64,000 nt of DNA, from contig NZ_PKUS01000008.1 in NCBI RefSeq assembly GCF_002866825.1, positions 124,001 through 188,000 of the forward strand, given 5' to 3'. Made by a program: the position numbers and the translations under genes. The notes beneath the pieces were generated by a model. It had not been told where the DNA came from and searched no databases. It saw only the letters and a program-made list of their open reading frames with translations. This document shows, piece after piece, positions 43,911 to 52,637 of this stretch (positions within the stretch are counted from its first letter, which is position 1; each line of letters opens with the position of its first letter). Origin of the DNA: Pseudohalioglobus lutimaris (GTDB lineage Bacteria > Pseudomonadota > Gammaproteobacteria > Pseudomonadales > Halieaceae).

Positions 43911-44675
43911 ATGGGTACTGATCTGTTTGATCTGACAGGCAAGATCGCGCTGGTAAGCGGCGCGAGCCGGGGTATTGGTGAATCCGTGGCCAGGCTGCTT
44001 GCGGAGCAGGGCGCGCATGTGATCGTTTCAAGCCGTAAGTTGGCCGACTGCCAGACAGTGGCCGATTCGATCAACGCCGCAGGCGGCAGCGCGGAAGCTG
44101 TTGCCTGCCATGTGGGCAACATGGAGGACATCACTGCGATTTTCGACCACATCCGCCAGCGACACGGGCGGCTTGATATCTGTGTGAACAACGCGGCGGC
44201 CAATCCCTATTTCGGCCACATCCTTGACACCGACCTCGGTGCCTTCAACAAGACAGTGGAAGTGAACGTTCGCGGCTATTTCTTTATGTCCATCGAGGCG
44301 GGCAAACTGATGCGCGGAAATGGCGGTGGCGCCATCGTCAATACCGCCTCGGTTAACGCGCTGCAGCCCGGGCCTATGCAGGGCATTTATTCGATAACCA
44401 AAGCGGCGGTGGTCAATATGACCAAAGCTTTTGCCAGGGAGTGCGCGCCGTCGGGAATCCGCTGCAATGCACTGCTGCCCGGTTTGACCAGGACCAAATT
44501 TGCTGGCGCACTGTTCACTCACGATGAAATCTACCAGGAGGCGATGAAGGGCATTCCCATGGGCCGTCACGCGGAGCCTGACGAGATGGCCGGTACGGTG
44601 CTTTACCTGGTGTCGGATGCGTCCAGCTATACCAACGGTGAGTGCATAGTGGTAGATGGTGGAATGACCATTTAG
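43911..44675 (+). CDS. Short-chain dehydrogenase/reductase
   Basis: A 254-residue NAD(P)-dependent oxidoreductase. The cofactor motif SGASRGIG (about 16-23), the NNAA motif (CVNNAAANPYFG) and the YSITK active site with a preceding Ser (NTASVNAL) are present. The C-terminal GECIVVDGGMTI is typical. It probably oxidises or reduces a hydroxyacyl or keto substrate; the substrate is unknown. ATG 43911 is chosen because AAGGAG at 43899-43904 is 6 bases upstream; ATGs at 43890 and 43908 are poorer. Confidence 0.92.
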   Translation: MGTDLFDLTGKIALVSGASRGIGESVARLLAEQGAHVIVSSRKLADCQTVADSINAAGGSAEAVACHVGNMEDITAIFDHIRQRHGRLDICVNNAAANPYFGHILDTDLGAFNKTVEVNVRGYFFMSIEAGKLMRGNGGGAIVNTASVNALQPGPMQGIYSITKAAVVNMTKAFARECAPSGIRCNALLPGLTRTKFAGALFTHDEIYQEAMKGIPMGRHAEPDEMAGTVLYLVSDASSYTNGECIVVDGGMTI

Positions 44676-44737
44676 TGTTTGCCAAAGCTTGTAGGCGGTG
44701 GCTAGAGTAATAGCAGTAGCAAGAAAGGACTGATGCT

Positions 44738-45169
44738 ATGAGTGTGCCGGAAATTCATCCGCAGTTGTTGCGGGACTGTCACTATCTCGGAACGCTGCCG
44801 GCAACTGCGTTGCTATTGCACCGCAATGCCAGCCTGCCCTGGTTTATCCTGGTGCCTGACACACGCATGGAGGATTACCTGGACCTTCCCGCCGAGCACG
44901 GTGGGGCAGTGTTGGCTGACTGCACCGCAGTCTCCGCGTTTATCAAAAACGTGCTGGGTTTTGAAAAGGTTAACTTTGCCGGCCTGGGCAACCTGGTTCC
45001 GCAAATGCACTTGCACGTCATAGGTCGCTCCAGGCTCGACCCCTGCTGGCCGCAGCCGGTCTGGGGCAATCTGGAAGACGGAGCACATTATGCGCCGGAA
45101 CAGTTGCAGGAATGGCAATCCGTGCTGGTGCGTATGCTGAAACTGGAACCTGCACAAACGGAAGATTGA
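44738..45169 (+). CDS. HIT family nucleotide-binding protein
   Basis: A 143-residue histidine-triad protein. The HIT motif reads QMHLHVIGR, with one or two of the histidines of HxHxHxx replaced, which is the form seen in the HIT-like galactose-1-phosphate uridylyltransferase-type subgroup. It may hydrolyse a nucleotide conjugate. The stop is followed directly by the ATG of the dehydrogenase gene, so the two are translationally coupled. Confidence 0.88.
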   Translation: MSVPEIHPQLLRDCHYLGTLPATALLLHRNASLPWFILVPDTRMEDYLDLPAEHGGAVLADCTAVSAFIKNVLGFEKVNFAGLGNLVPQMHLHVIGRSRLDPCWPQPVWGNLEDGAHYAPEQLQEWQSVLVRMLKLEPAQTED

Positions 45170-46156
45170 ATGCATTCAGACAAAAACAAAAAAGTACTCG
45201 TAACCCATCAATTGCCAGGAGATCGCATTCACGATCTGTCGGCCCATTGTGAGATGAACGTGTGGATGGATCCCGGCCTGCTCAGCCCCGAGTCCCTGCG
45301 CGAGGAACTCGCCGGCTGCAGCGGGCTGGTCTGCCTGCTCACCGACCGGATAGATGCTGAGTTGATCGCCGCCAATCCGGCGCTGGAGTTTGTATCCAGT
45401 ATGTCGGTGGGAGTCGATCACATTGATGTGAAAGCCCTGACCGCACGCGGTATACCAGTAGGGCACACCCCTGGTGTGCTGGTCGACACCACGGCGGACA
45501 CGGCTTTCGCCCTGATGTTGGCCGCAGCCAGGCGGGTGGTGGAGGCTGATCACTTTATTCGCGTGGGTAACTGGACGCAGGAGAACGCCTGGGCTCCGGA
45601 CTTCTTTACGGGCAAAGATGTCAGCGGGGCCACCCTGGGCATTGTCGGCCTTGGTGAGATCGGTCAGGCGATGGCCCGACGCGCCGCCGGTTTTGGGATG
45701 GAAGTACTGGCCTGGAACCGCTCGCCTCGCCAGGTAACTGGAATCACCAGCGTGTCGCTTGACGAACTGCTGCAGCGCAGCGACTTCGTCAGTGTACATG
45801 TGGCGCTCAATGATGATACCCGAGGACTGCTCGACGCTCGCCGGATCGGGCTGATGAAGCCCGGCGCTGTGTTGGTCAACACTGCCCGCGGCGGCATTGT
45901 CGATGAAGCGGCACTGGCGGCGGCACTCTCCAGCGGCCAGTTATCCGCGGCAGCGATTGACGTGTTCGAGACTGAACCGGTACCCCTGGACAATCCGTTA
46001 CTGGCTCTGCCCAATGTGGTCGTCGCCCCGCACATAGGCAGTGCCACCACGTTGACGCGGGCAAAAATGGCCGATATAGCTGCGATCAACGCCATAGCCG
46101 CGCTCAGCGGAGAACCCATGCCTCACTGCGTGAACCCGGAGGTTTATCGCGGCTAG
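45170..46156 (+). CDS. D-2-hydroxyacid dehydrogenase (glyoxylate/hydroxypyruvate reductase-like)
   Basis: A 328-residue NAD(P)-dependent dehydrogenase. The cofactor fold has LGIVGLGEIGQAMARRAAGF. The catalytic Arg is in NTARGGIVDE, Glu in DVFETEPVPLDNPLL and His in VVAPHIGSAT. The NADP- versus NAD-preference region reads AWNRSPRQ, suggesting NADPH. It likely reduces glyoxylate or hydroxypyruvate. Its 3' end overlaps the convergent DUF4136 gene by four bases. Confidence 0.93.
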   Translation: MHSDKNKKVLVTHQLPGDRIHDLSAHCEMNVWMDPGLLSPESLREELAGCSGLVCLLTDRIDAELIAANPALEFVSSMSVGVDHIDVKALTARGIPVGHTPGVLVDTTADTAFALMLAAARRVVEADHFIRVGNWTQENAWAPDFFTGKDVSGATLGIVGLGEIGQAMARRAAGFGMEVLAWNRSPRQVTGITSVSLDELLQRSDFVSVHVALNDDTRGLLDARRIGLMKPGAVLVNTARGGIVDEAALAAALSSGQLSAAAIDVFETEPVPLDNPLLALPNVVVAPHIGSATTLTRAKMADIAAINAIAALSGEPMPHCVNPEVYRG

Positions 46157-46734
46157 CTGGCGTCCGGGAGCGAGCTCATTCCCTTGCTGATGCCCTTTTG
46201 CAGATTGTTGCGCATGGTGTTCGCATCAACGCGGTTGACGTCATCGACAATCTTGGTGACCACCACGCGCCAGACTTCTTCCTGGCTTTCCATGTCGTTG
46301 AACTGAATCGCAATATTGTTGGTGGTTTGTACGCCTGCCAGGGCGTTGGCGTTATCAACCATGGCCTGGTTAATCTGTCGATTGGGCCTGGCAGAGGGAA
46401 TAGGATCAATCCCTCCGCTGGCATCCTGACTGCTGACGCCCTCGCGCAGGGCGGTGGCCTGCAGGTAGTCCACGCTGAACTGGGCGCGTGCCGGATCCAG
46501 AATATAGCCTTTCTTTACCAACTGGGCATTCACCTGCTCGCGGATCATGGGATCCATTGTATAAAGCGGATCCGAGGAGCCTCCCGGATTGTTGAGCGGC
46601 TGGCTGCGCCACGTAAAGTACTTGTACTGCCCGGCGACAAACCTGGCGGTGTCTTCAGGGCGGGTTTCGATTGTACTGCATGCCGTCAGGCCAAAGATCA
46701 GCATCAGGGTTGCAAGGACGGTGAAGCTACGCAT
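46153..46734 (-). CDS. DUF4136 lipoprotein
   Basis: A 193-residue predicted lipoprotein with a lipobox LTAC (Cys19) and then the DUF4136 domain (KYFTWRSQPLNNP, then VNAQLVKKGYILDPARAQF). Family members are envelope lipoproteins of unknown role. Its only neighbour on the start side is the divergent LysR gene 222 bases away, with a palindrome between them. Confidence 0.87.
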   Translation of the reverse strand: MRSFTVLATLMLIFGLTACSTIETRPEDTARFVAGQYKYFTWRSQPLNNPGGSSDPLYTMDPMIREQVNAQLVKKGYILDPARAQFSVDYLQATALREGVSSQDASGGIDPIPSARPNRQINQAMVDNANALAGVQTTNNIAIQFNDMESQEEVWRVVVTKIVDDVNRVDANTMRNNLQKGISKGMSSLPDAS

Positions 46735-46816
46735 GCAGCGACTCTCTTATGAATTGAACGGTGTATGACCATGTTAGCAGTCTGCGTTGGAGTAAGTGAA
46801 TTTTTTAATCAGGCCT

Positions 46817-46832
46817 CCATTTATGTAAATGG
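46817..46832. promoter_or_regulatory. 16-bp palindrome, candidate operator
   Basis: CCATTTA (46817-46823) and TAAATGG (46826-46832) form an exact inverted repeat around a TG centre. Flanking AGGCC/GGCCT extends it imperfectly. It lies between the divergent DUF4136 and LysR genes. No T-run follows on either strand, so it is a better candidate for an operator than for a terminator. LysR boxes often contain T-N11-A, which is compatible with it. Confidence 0.45.
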
Positions 46833-46956
46833 CCTGGTTAGCGGGCGCGGCCGGGTAACCGTATGGTTAGTGTGGTAAATTTCTCCTGTAAACTCTTCGT
46901 TGAGTTCTGCTAGCATGGAGCAGATAACCAGAAGTTATTTCTGTTGAGTGGCATTA

Positions 46957-47949
46957 ATGATTTCACGAAAGCTGATCCGCACCGATCTGAACCTGTTGGT
47001 TGCACTGCAAATCCTGCTGGAAGAGCGCAATGTCACCCGCGCTGCTGAGCGCCTGTCGGTGAGCCAACCTGCGCTGAGCAAGACGCTGCAGAAGCTGCGC
47101 GACTCGTTTGAAGACGAGCTGTTTACCCGCACCGCCCATGGCCTTGTGCCGACGCCCAGGGCAGAGGAACTGGGTCTTGAGCTCCCCGCCCTGTTGGAAT
47201 CTGTGGAGCGCGTGCTGGGCGACGCGGAATTTGATCCGGCGACCTACTGCACCAGCTTCAAGCTACTATTGCCGCCCATACTCTGTGAAGCGCTGCTCCC
47301 CGGCCTGGTCGCAGAGTTGCACGAGACTGCCCCCGGTGTGCAGGTGATCACCTCCGAAATTACCCCTGACTATCAGGAAAAGTTGAAAAAGGGGGAGGTG
47401 GACTTTGTTGCCTTCCTGGCCCTGGACACGGATCGTGACATTCATGCAGAGCCGATCGCGACACTGGCGCCGCGTTGTTATATGCGGCGCGACCATCCTT
47501 TGCAGGACAAGGCCGAACTGGAGCTGCAGGCATTTCTTGCTTACAGTCACCTGCGGCTCTATCTGCCGGGCCTTTCGCGGGAAAATACATCAATGGTGGA
47601 TGATGTCCTGGGCCAGTATGGCGTGCATCGTAATATCGCTCTGGAGACTACCCAGTTCGCTTCAGCCGTGGGCGTATTGGCACGCACCGACTGCCTGTTG
47701 GTTGCCAACGCTGGCTTCGAGGCCAGTGGTCTGTACAGTAACCTGATTCTTGGTCGCGAACTGCCGGCGGAACTGCAGCGCATGATCCGCAATACACACA
47801 GCTCCAATCGCGGCAAGATGTCATTGCTGCGCCATACGCGCACTTCACGCAGCGCACCGCACCAGTGGATGCGTACGCTGTTGATGAAGCATCTCAGTGG
47901 CCCAGGGGAACCGGCAGAACCCCTGCGACAGCTCAAGGCTATTCAGTAA
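46957..47949 (+). CDS. LysR-family transcriptional regulator
   Basis: A 330-residue regulator. The N-terminal winged helix-turn-helix spans about 5-65 (NVTRAAERLSVSQPALSKTL), followed by a substrate-binding domain from about 90 (TSFKLLLPPILCEALLPGL). It lies divergent from the DUF4136 lipoprotein gene and convergent with the DUF4340 gene, so its target is not obvious. ATG 46957 is used; a GTG at 46948 would add three residues and has no better site. Confidence 0.92.
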   Translation: MISRKLIRTDLNLLVALQILLEERNVTRAAERLSVSQPALSKTLQKLRDSFEDELFTRTAHGLVPTPRAEELGLELPALLESVERVLGDAEFDPATYCTSFKLLLPPILCEALLPGLVAELHETAPGVQVITSEITPDYQEKLKKGEVDFVAFLALDTDRDIHAEPIATLAPRCYMRRDHPLQDKAELELQAFLAYSHLRLYLPGLSRENTSMVDDVLGQYGVHRNIALETTQFASAVGVLARTDCLLVANAGFEASGLYSNLILGRELPAELQRMIRNTHSSNRGKMSLLRHTRTSRSAPHQWMRTLLMKHLSGPGEPAEPLRQLKAIQ

Positions 47950-47989
47950 GGGGACATACCCTGGCCAGCCGTTCCGTCGCGGTGAGGCG

Positions 47990-48883
47990 TTATTGTTCAC
48001 CCGCTATCAGCAGGCTGTCGATACCGGTCAGTTTGTCGAAGTCATAGGCACTGATAAGGAACAGGTAGGGATACTCGGAACTGCCGATGAAATGCTGGTC
48101 GCCATGCTTGAACAATTGCAGCTCGACCGTGCCTGCCAGTGCCTGCACCTGCAGGATCAATTGAGCCTCTGTACCCATTAGGGCGGTCTGCGTTGCGCGC
48201 GGTGCGACACCTTGAATCTGGATATGGCGCAGGGCGTCCAGCAGGGCCTGGAGTTCCCTGGGGTCCGGTGTCGCCCCGCTACCCAGCTGCCAGCTTCCCG
48301 AGGTTCGCTGCAGCGTGTAGCCGTCGGCGTTGATTGCCATTGGCGCGCGTATTTGCAGGAGGCTCGGGTCCAGCCATTTGCCGGGATCCACCGGTAAATC
48401 GAAGAGGTTGAGTGCCACGGCATAGATGTTATCTGCCGCATCATTGCGCGCATGCACTTTGCGAAAGCCCGGGGAAGTGCCCAGATACACCGTGCCCAGT
48501 TCCCGGTCCAGTGCTGACAGGGTCAGTTTGCGTCGATAGTGATAGTGAGCAACCAGGAAGCGTTGACGGGCGGCAAGGCTGTGCGCGACCGACCAACCCG
48601 GATCCGCTGCCGTCAGTTGCTGCAGCAACGCTTCGACCCTGGTGGTGTCCGCCGGCAAATTTTCCAGACCGGGCAGCAACCAGCGCTCGCCCGCTCTGTT
48701 GAGTTCCAGGGTGGCCCCGCTTTCATCGGTGAGGGATAGTTTGTCAACGATGTAAGCGCCCGGGTCAAGCAAGTTATTGCTGGCGAGGTGATCGCTTTCG
48801 GTTATTTCCTCCTGGTACAGCATGGCGACAATGCCCAGCTGCAGCAGCAGGAGGATGAACAGCAGCAGACCGGACCTGTTCAC
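47990..48883 (-). CDS. DUF4340 membrane protein of a Gld-like ABC system
   Basis: A 297-residue protein with a single N-terminal membrane helix (LLLFILLLLQLGIVAMLY) and a large periplasmic beta-rich DUF4340 region (VDKLSLTDESGATLELNRAG, RWLLPGLENLPADTTRVEAL). It is the third gene of an operon with the fused permease and the ATPase; its start overlaps the stop of the fused permease gene by four bases. Such trios are common, and their substrate is unknown. Confidence 0.87.
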   Translation of the reverse strand: MNRSGLLLFILLLLQLGIVAMLYQEEITESDHLASNNLLDPGAYIVDKLSLTDESGATLELNRAGERWLLPGLENLPADTTRVEALLQQLTAADPGWSVAHSLAARQRFLVAHYHYRRKLTLSALDRELGTVYLGTSPGFRKVHARNDAADNIYAVALNLFDLPVDPGKWLDPSLLQIRAPMAINADGYTLQRTSGSWQLGSGATPDPRELQALLDALRHIQIQGVAPRATQTALMGTEAQLILQVQALAGTVELQLFKHGDQHFIGSSEYPYLFLISAYDFDKLTGIDSLLIAGEQ

Positions 48884-51696
48884 AGGCCTAACTCCCGCAT
48901 GTAGCGGGCCCGCCGCCTTCTTGACAGCAGCCAGTTCGCGAAACCCAGCGCTAGCAGCCAGGCAAAGGCCGCAGCGTAGTTGACAAGTTCCAGTGCAACG
49001 CGAACGTTTTGTGCCATGGGCGGCAGGGTGCGGTTGAAGTGACCACGGGAGCGAATCTCCAGAAGTTGCTCGTCCTGCAGTGCCCAGTCCAGGGTGTTAT
49101 TGAACAGTTCGATGGGACCCAGGTACTGCGTGCCACTGGCTCGCACCTGGGCGCCAAGCACGCGATCGCTCAGAAAGTCATTGGAAGAAAACACGATAAT
49201 GCGCGCGGCTTCCGGTGAGCGTTTGACCAGTGTGTTGACCCCGGAACGGTTTGCCCCATCGGTGTTTTGCAAGGCCATCGGGGGAGACTGGAAGAACGAG
49301 CGGAAACGGCCATTTATCGATGCTGCAAGGAGGTAGCGCTGGGTAGTTGCCGGTTCTTCCCAGGCCTGGCCATCCTGGGGCGTAACTGCCCTGTCTTCGC
49401 TGAGCCAGGCGTTTGGGCTGCTCCAGAGCAACTGGCTTACACGTCGGCCATCATTTCGCTCAACCTCCAGCGGCGATGCCCAGGCCATTGTCAGTTGGGG
49501 GAGGTTGCCCACCAGTGGGTGGCGGGCCAGCCCCTGGGCCCGAATATCCAGGAAGTAGGGATAGTCAACAATGCGTACGTCTCGGAACTGGTAGGCACCG
49601 CTATCTCGCTTCACCGGCGCCGGAAAACGACCGTGGCGCTTGTCCATGATCAGGCCCTTGCCGATGCGGATACCGTGGTGCTCCAGCCACGCCGGTAACT
49701 CGCCGGTGTCACGGTCGCGCAGGGCCAGGCCCCCCTGATCGGGTTCCACCGTGTAAGGAGAGGTGGCGAGGATAACCGTGCCGCCACGCATCAGGAACTG
49801 GTCGATAGCGTAGATGGCGGTAGTGCTCAGTCGGCCAGGTGCTACCACAGCCAGGATATCTGCCTCTGGACTGATTTCGCCGTCCTCGAGATTCTCACGC
49901 AGAACACTGTAGTCGCGGGTAATGGCTTTCTCCAGGGTGGCGAAGCCCGCTCCGCCCATGTTGTACTGCTCCAGCTGCGGGTTCACCTGGGGTGCGGAGA
50001 GCGCAACGCTGCGGGTAAAGTTGCTGGCGAAACGTCTCAGGCCGGAATCGAGCGCCTTGCGAAACTGCCCCGGGTCAAAGTTGGTTGTGGGGAGCTGTAC
50101 TACCTGGTTGGCGTCCGCCAGGGTGAGGTAGAAATAGAATTCCTGTTCCGCATCCAGGGCATAGGTCATGGGCGAGAAGCCCCACTCGTCCTCAATCATG
50201 CGCGCCAGCGCGCCATCTCCCGCTTCGGGGCGTAAGAAGCGGAAACTGAACTTGCCGTCGGAGGCGTCAACAGCCAGCTGCAGTTGTGCCTCAATGGAAT
50301 CGCGGTAAGCCAGCAACGCATCCGGCAACAGGGCATCGTCAGAAGTATAGGCGATCAACTCAACGGGCTGCTCGATACCGGCGAACAGGTCGCCCCCGGC
50401 CCGGTAGTTATACAGCACATCGCGAATTGCACGGGTTATGTCGAACTCCGGATTGCGCAGCTGCACTTCTACCTGTCCATTGGCAGCATTGCGCACTTCG
50501 ATCATGTCGTTAAAAGGCAAGACCTGGTGCTCGCTTCCATACTGTACCAGCACCGTAAAATAAGCGTTGACCAGCGACGACTGATAGCGGTCGGCAACCT
50601 GGAAGGGGGTGGGTTCTATGCCATAGCGGTCTTTGGCTTCCCGCTCTATCTCAGGTTGCTCCAGCGGGTCCACGAATTCAACCCGGACGTTGCCACCGGC
50701 AGCCTCGGCGTACTCCAGAACAAGATCTTTCAGCTGTGGCTCCAGCGGGGCCAGTAAAGGGTGGTTGCGAGCGCTGAAGTAACCCCGTATCAGCAGAGGC
50801 TCCTGTAGCTGCCCCACCAGTTGGCGACTGGCATTGGAAAGCGAGTAAATACGACCCTCGGTCACATCCCAGCGCAAGCTGTTGATACGCTCTACCCACA
50901 GGTTGGCCAGCACCAGGTTGCTCAGCAGCAGGAAAATGAAAATGCGCCAGTGGCGTTGGCGGGGGGTGCTGGCAAAGCGTGCCCAGCCTTCCTTCTCCAG
51001 TGTATAGACGTTCAGGCCCAGGAAAGCGATGACCAGCGTAAGGTAGTAAAACAGGTCGCGGAAATCGATGACGCCGCGGGTAATGCTGTCGAAACGCGAG
51101 CCACTGCCCAACTGGCGTAATTGATCTGCGCTGCGACTGTCAAAGAACTCGGTAAAGAGACTGCTGCCGACCATGTAGAGCAGCCCACACAGTGCGACGC
51201 TCCCCAGCAGGCTGACAATAGAGTTATCGGTGCGTGAGGAGACAAACAGGCCAATGGAGAGATACGTCCCGCCCAGCAGAAGACTGGCCAGGTAGCCCGC
51301 CCATACGGGCCCCCAGTCAAGGTCGGCAATAAGCGCTACGGTGATGGGCAGCGGCAGCGTGGTGACCAGGGCCAGCAATAACAGCAGCAGGCAAGCCATA
51401 AATTTCCCCAGGACGAAGCGCCAGAGGGGGCAGGGTTGCACCAGTACGTGTTCTAGTGTGCCGCTGCGACGCTCCTCGCTCCACATGCGCATGGTGAGGG
51501 CGCTGCACAGAAATATCAGCAGTAGTGGCATCCACTGGAAGAGGGGGCGTACATCGGCGATGTTACGGGCGAAAAAGGACTCCGCCCAGAATACGACAAA
51601 CAGGCATACCGATGCGAAGCCGCCCAGAAAGAGCCATGCGACCGGGGAGGCGAAGAATAGTCCCAGCTCTTTCTGCGCGATGCGGCTAGTCGCCAT
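48880..51696 (-). CDS. GldF-GldG fusion: ABC-2 permease plus Gldg_ABC domain
   Basis: A 938-residue protein. Residues 1-245 form an ABC-2 type permease (RMWSEERRSGTLEHVLVQ, then several helices). A further helix near 250-275 (IFIFLLLSNLVLANLWVERI) leads into a long periplasmic PF09822-like region (WDVTEGRIYSLSNASRQLVG). One final membrane helix is near 905-925. In Bacteroidetes GldF and GldG are separate gliding proteins; in proteobacteria the fusion is common and its cargo unknown. It overlaps the ATPase gene by 11 bases. Confidence 0.9.
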   Translation of the reverse strand: MATSRIAQKELGLFFASPVAWLFLGGFASVCLFVVFWAESFFARNIADVRPLFQWMPLLLIFLCSALTMRMWSEERRSGTLEHVLVQPCPLWRFVLGKFMACLLLLLLALVTTLPLPITVALIADLDWGPVWAGYLASLLLGGTYLSIGLFVSSRTDNSIVSLLGSVALCGLLYMVGSSLFTEFFDSRSADQLRQLGSGSRFDSITRGVIDFRDLFYYLTLVIAFLGLNVYTLEKEGWARFASTPRQRHWRIFIFLLLSNLVLANLWVERINSLRWDVTEGRIYSLSNASRQLVGQLQEPLLIRGYFSARNHPLLAPLEPQLKDLVLEYAEAAGGNVRVEFVDPLEQPEIEREAKDRYGIEPTPFQVADRYQSSLVNAYFTVLVQYGSEHQVLPFNDMIEVRNAANGQVEVQLRNPEFDITRAIRDVLYNYRAGGDLFAGIEQPVELIAYTSDDALLPDALLAYRDSIEAQLQLAVDASDGKFSFRFLRPEAGDGALARMIEDEWGFSPMTYALDAEQEFYFYLTLADANQVVQLPTTNFDPGQFRKALDSGLRRFASNFTRSVALSAPQVNPQLEQYNMGGAGFATLEKAITRDYSVLRENLEDGEISPEADILAVVAPGRLSTTAIYAIDQFLMRGGTVILATSPYTVEPDQGGLALRDRDTGELPAWLEHHGIRIGKGLIMDKRHGRFPAPVKRDSGAYQFRDVRIVDYPYFLDIRAQGLARHPLVGNLPQLTMAWASPLEVERNDGRRVSQLLWSSPNAWLSEDRAVTPQDGQAWEEPATTQRYLLAASINGRFRSFFQSPPMALQNTDGANRSGVNTLVKRSPEAARIIVFSSNDFLSDRVLGAQVRASGTQYLGPIELFNNTLDWALQDEQLLEIRSRGHFNRTLPPMAQNVRVALELVNYAAAFAWLLALGFANWLLSRRRRARYMRELGL

Positions 51697-52615
51697 TGTT
51701 CATTACTTCCTGAAAGACTTCTTCGAGATGTCTCACTCGCGGCTCCAGCGTATAGAGTCGAGCGCCTGCCTGCAGCACACACTGAGAGATATTTCCCGCG
51801 GCTGTATTCCGGTCACACCCCTCTCTCAGCTGCAGCACGAACTCATGGCAATCAGAGTCAGTGAGGTTGGCTGTCACATTGACGATCTGGGGTAGGCCCT
51901 GTAGCAGTTTTTGCAACTCCGCTGCCTTGTCCGTGCGCAGGACCAGGCTGTCACTGCAGTGCAGGTCTGCCAGATCGCGGTCCAGCGCCAGCTGCCCGTT
52001 GCGCAGTATCAGTACCCGGTCACAAACGGCTTCAACTTCCTGCATGATGTGGGTGGAAAGGAGAATCGTGGCGCGACGCGAAAGCTGCTCCAGAAGCTTG
52101 CGCATCTGCGCGGTCTGGTGCGGATCAAGTCCGTTGGTGGGTTCGTCGAGGATAAGGAAATGAGGTCGTCCCAGCACCGCCTGGGCAACGCCCACACGTT
52201 GCTTCTGTCCGCGGGAAAGTGTGGCGATTTTGTCGACGCCACGGTCTACCATTTCGGTAGCAATCAGTGCCTCGCGCACTGCGCGACTGCGATCTTCCCG
52301 GGAAATACCTTTAATGGTTGCCACGTAGTCAAGGTAATCTGCGACCATCATGTCCGGGTAAACGGGCAGGTTTTCCGGCAGGTAACCCAGCTGGCGTTGA
52401 ATGCAATAGGCGTTCTGCCCGAGGTTTTCACCATTGACGGTCACCTGCCCCGTAGTCGGTTCCAGGTAACCACTGAGCATGCGCATGATGGTGGTTTTAC
52501 CGGCGCCGTTTGGCCCCAGCAATCCCACTACCTGGTTGTCCCCAATGGAGAAAGAGACGTTGGACACTGCGGTGTTGCGCCCGAACTGCCTGCTCAGGTG
52601 GTTTGCTGTGATCAT
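51686..52615 (-). CDS. ABC transporter ATPase, GldA-like
   Basis: A 309-residue ATP-binding subunit. Walker A is GPNGAGKTTI, the signature is LSRGQKQRVG, Walker B is FLILDEPTNGLDP and the H-loop is STHIMQEVEAV. A roughly 90-residue C-terminal extension follows. It should power the permease encoded next. It is the first gene of the three-gene operon and starts 23 bases after the glutathione reductase stop. Confidence 0.94.
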   Translation of the reverse strand: MITANHLSRQFGRNTAVSNVSFSIGDNQVVGLLGPNGAGKTTIMRMLSGYLEPTTGQVTVNGENLGQNAYCIQRQLGYLPENLPVYPDMMVADYLDYVATIKGISREDRSRAVREALIATEMVDRGVDKIATLSRGQKQRVGVAQAVLGRPHFLILDEPTNGLDPHQTAQMRKLLEQLSRRATILLSTHIMQEVEAVCDRVLILRNGQLALDRDLADLHCSDSLVLRTDKAAELQKLLQGLPQIVNVTANLTDSDCHEFVLQLREGCDRNTAAGNISQCVLQAGARLYTLEPRVRHLEEVFQEVMNNGD

Positions 52616-52637
52616 GTTGCCCTGCCGTTAACCGGGT

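Noticed and set aside
46810-46837. Inverted repeat between DUF4136 and LysR genes as a terminator
   Set aside because: No T-run follows the stem on either strand and it lies between divergent gene starts, not after a gene.
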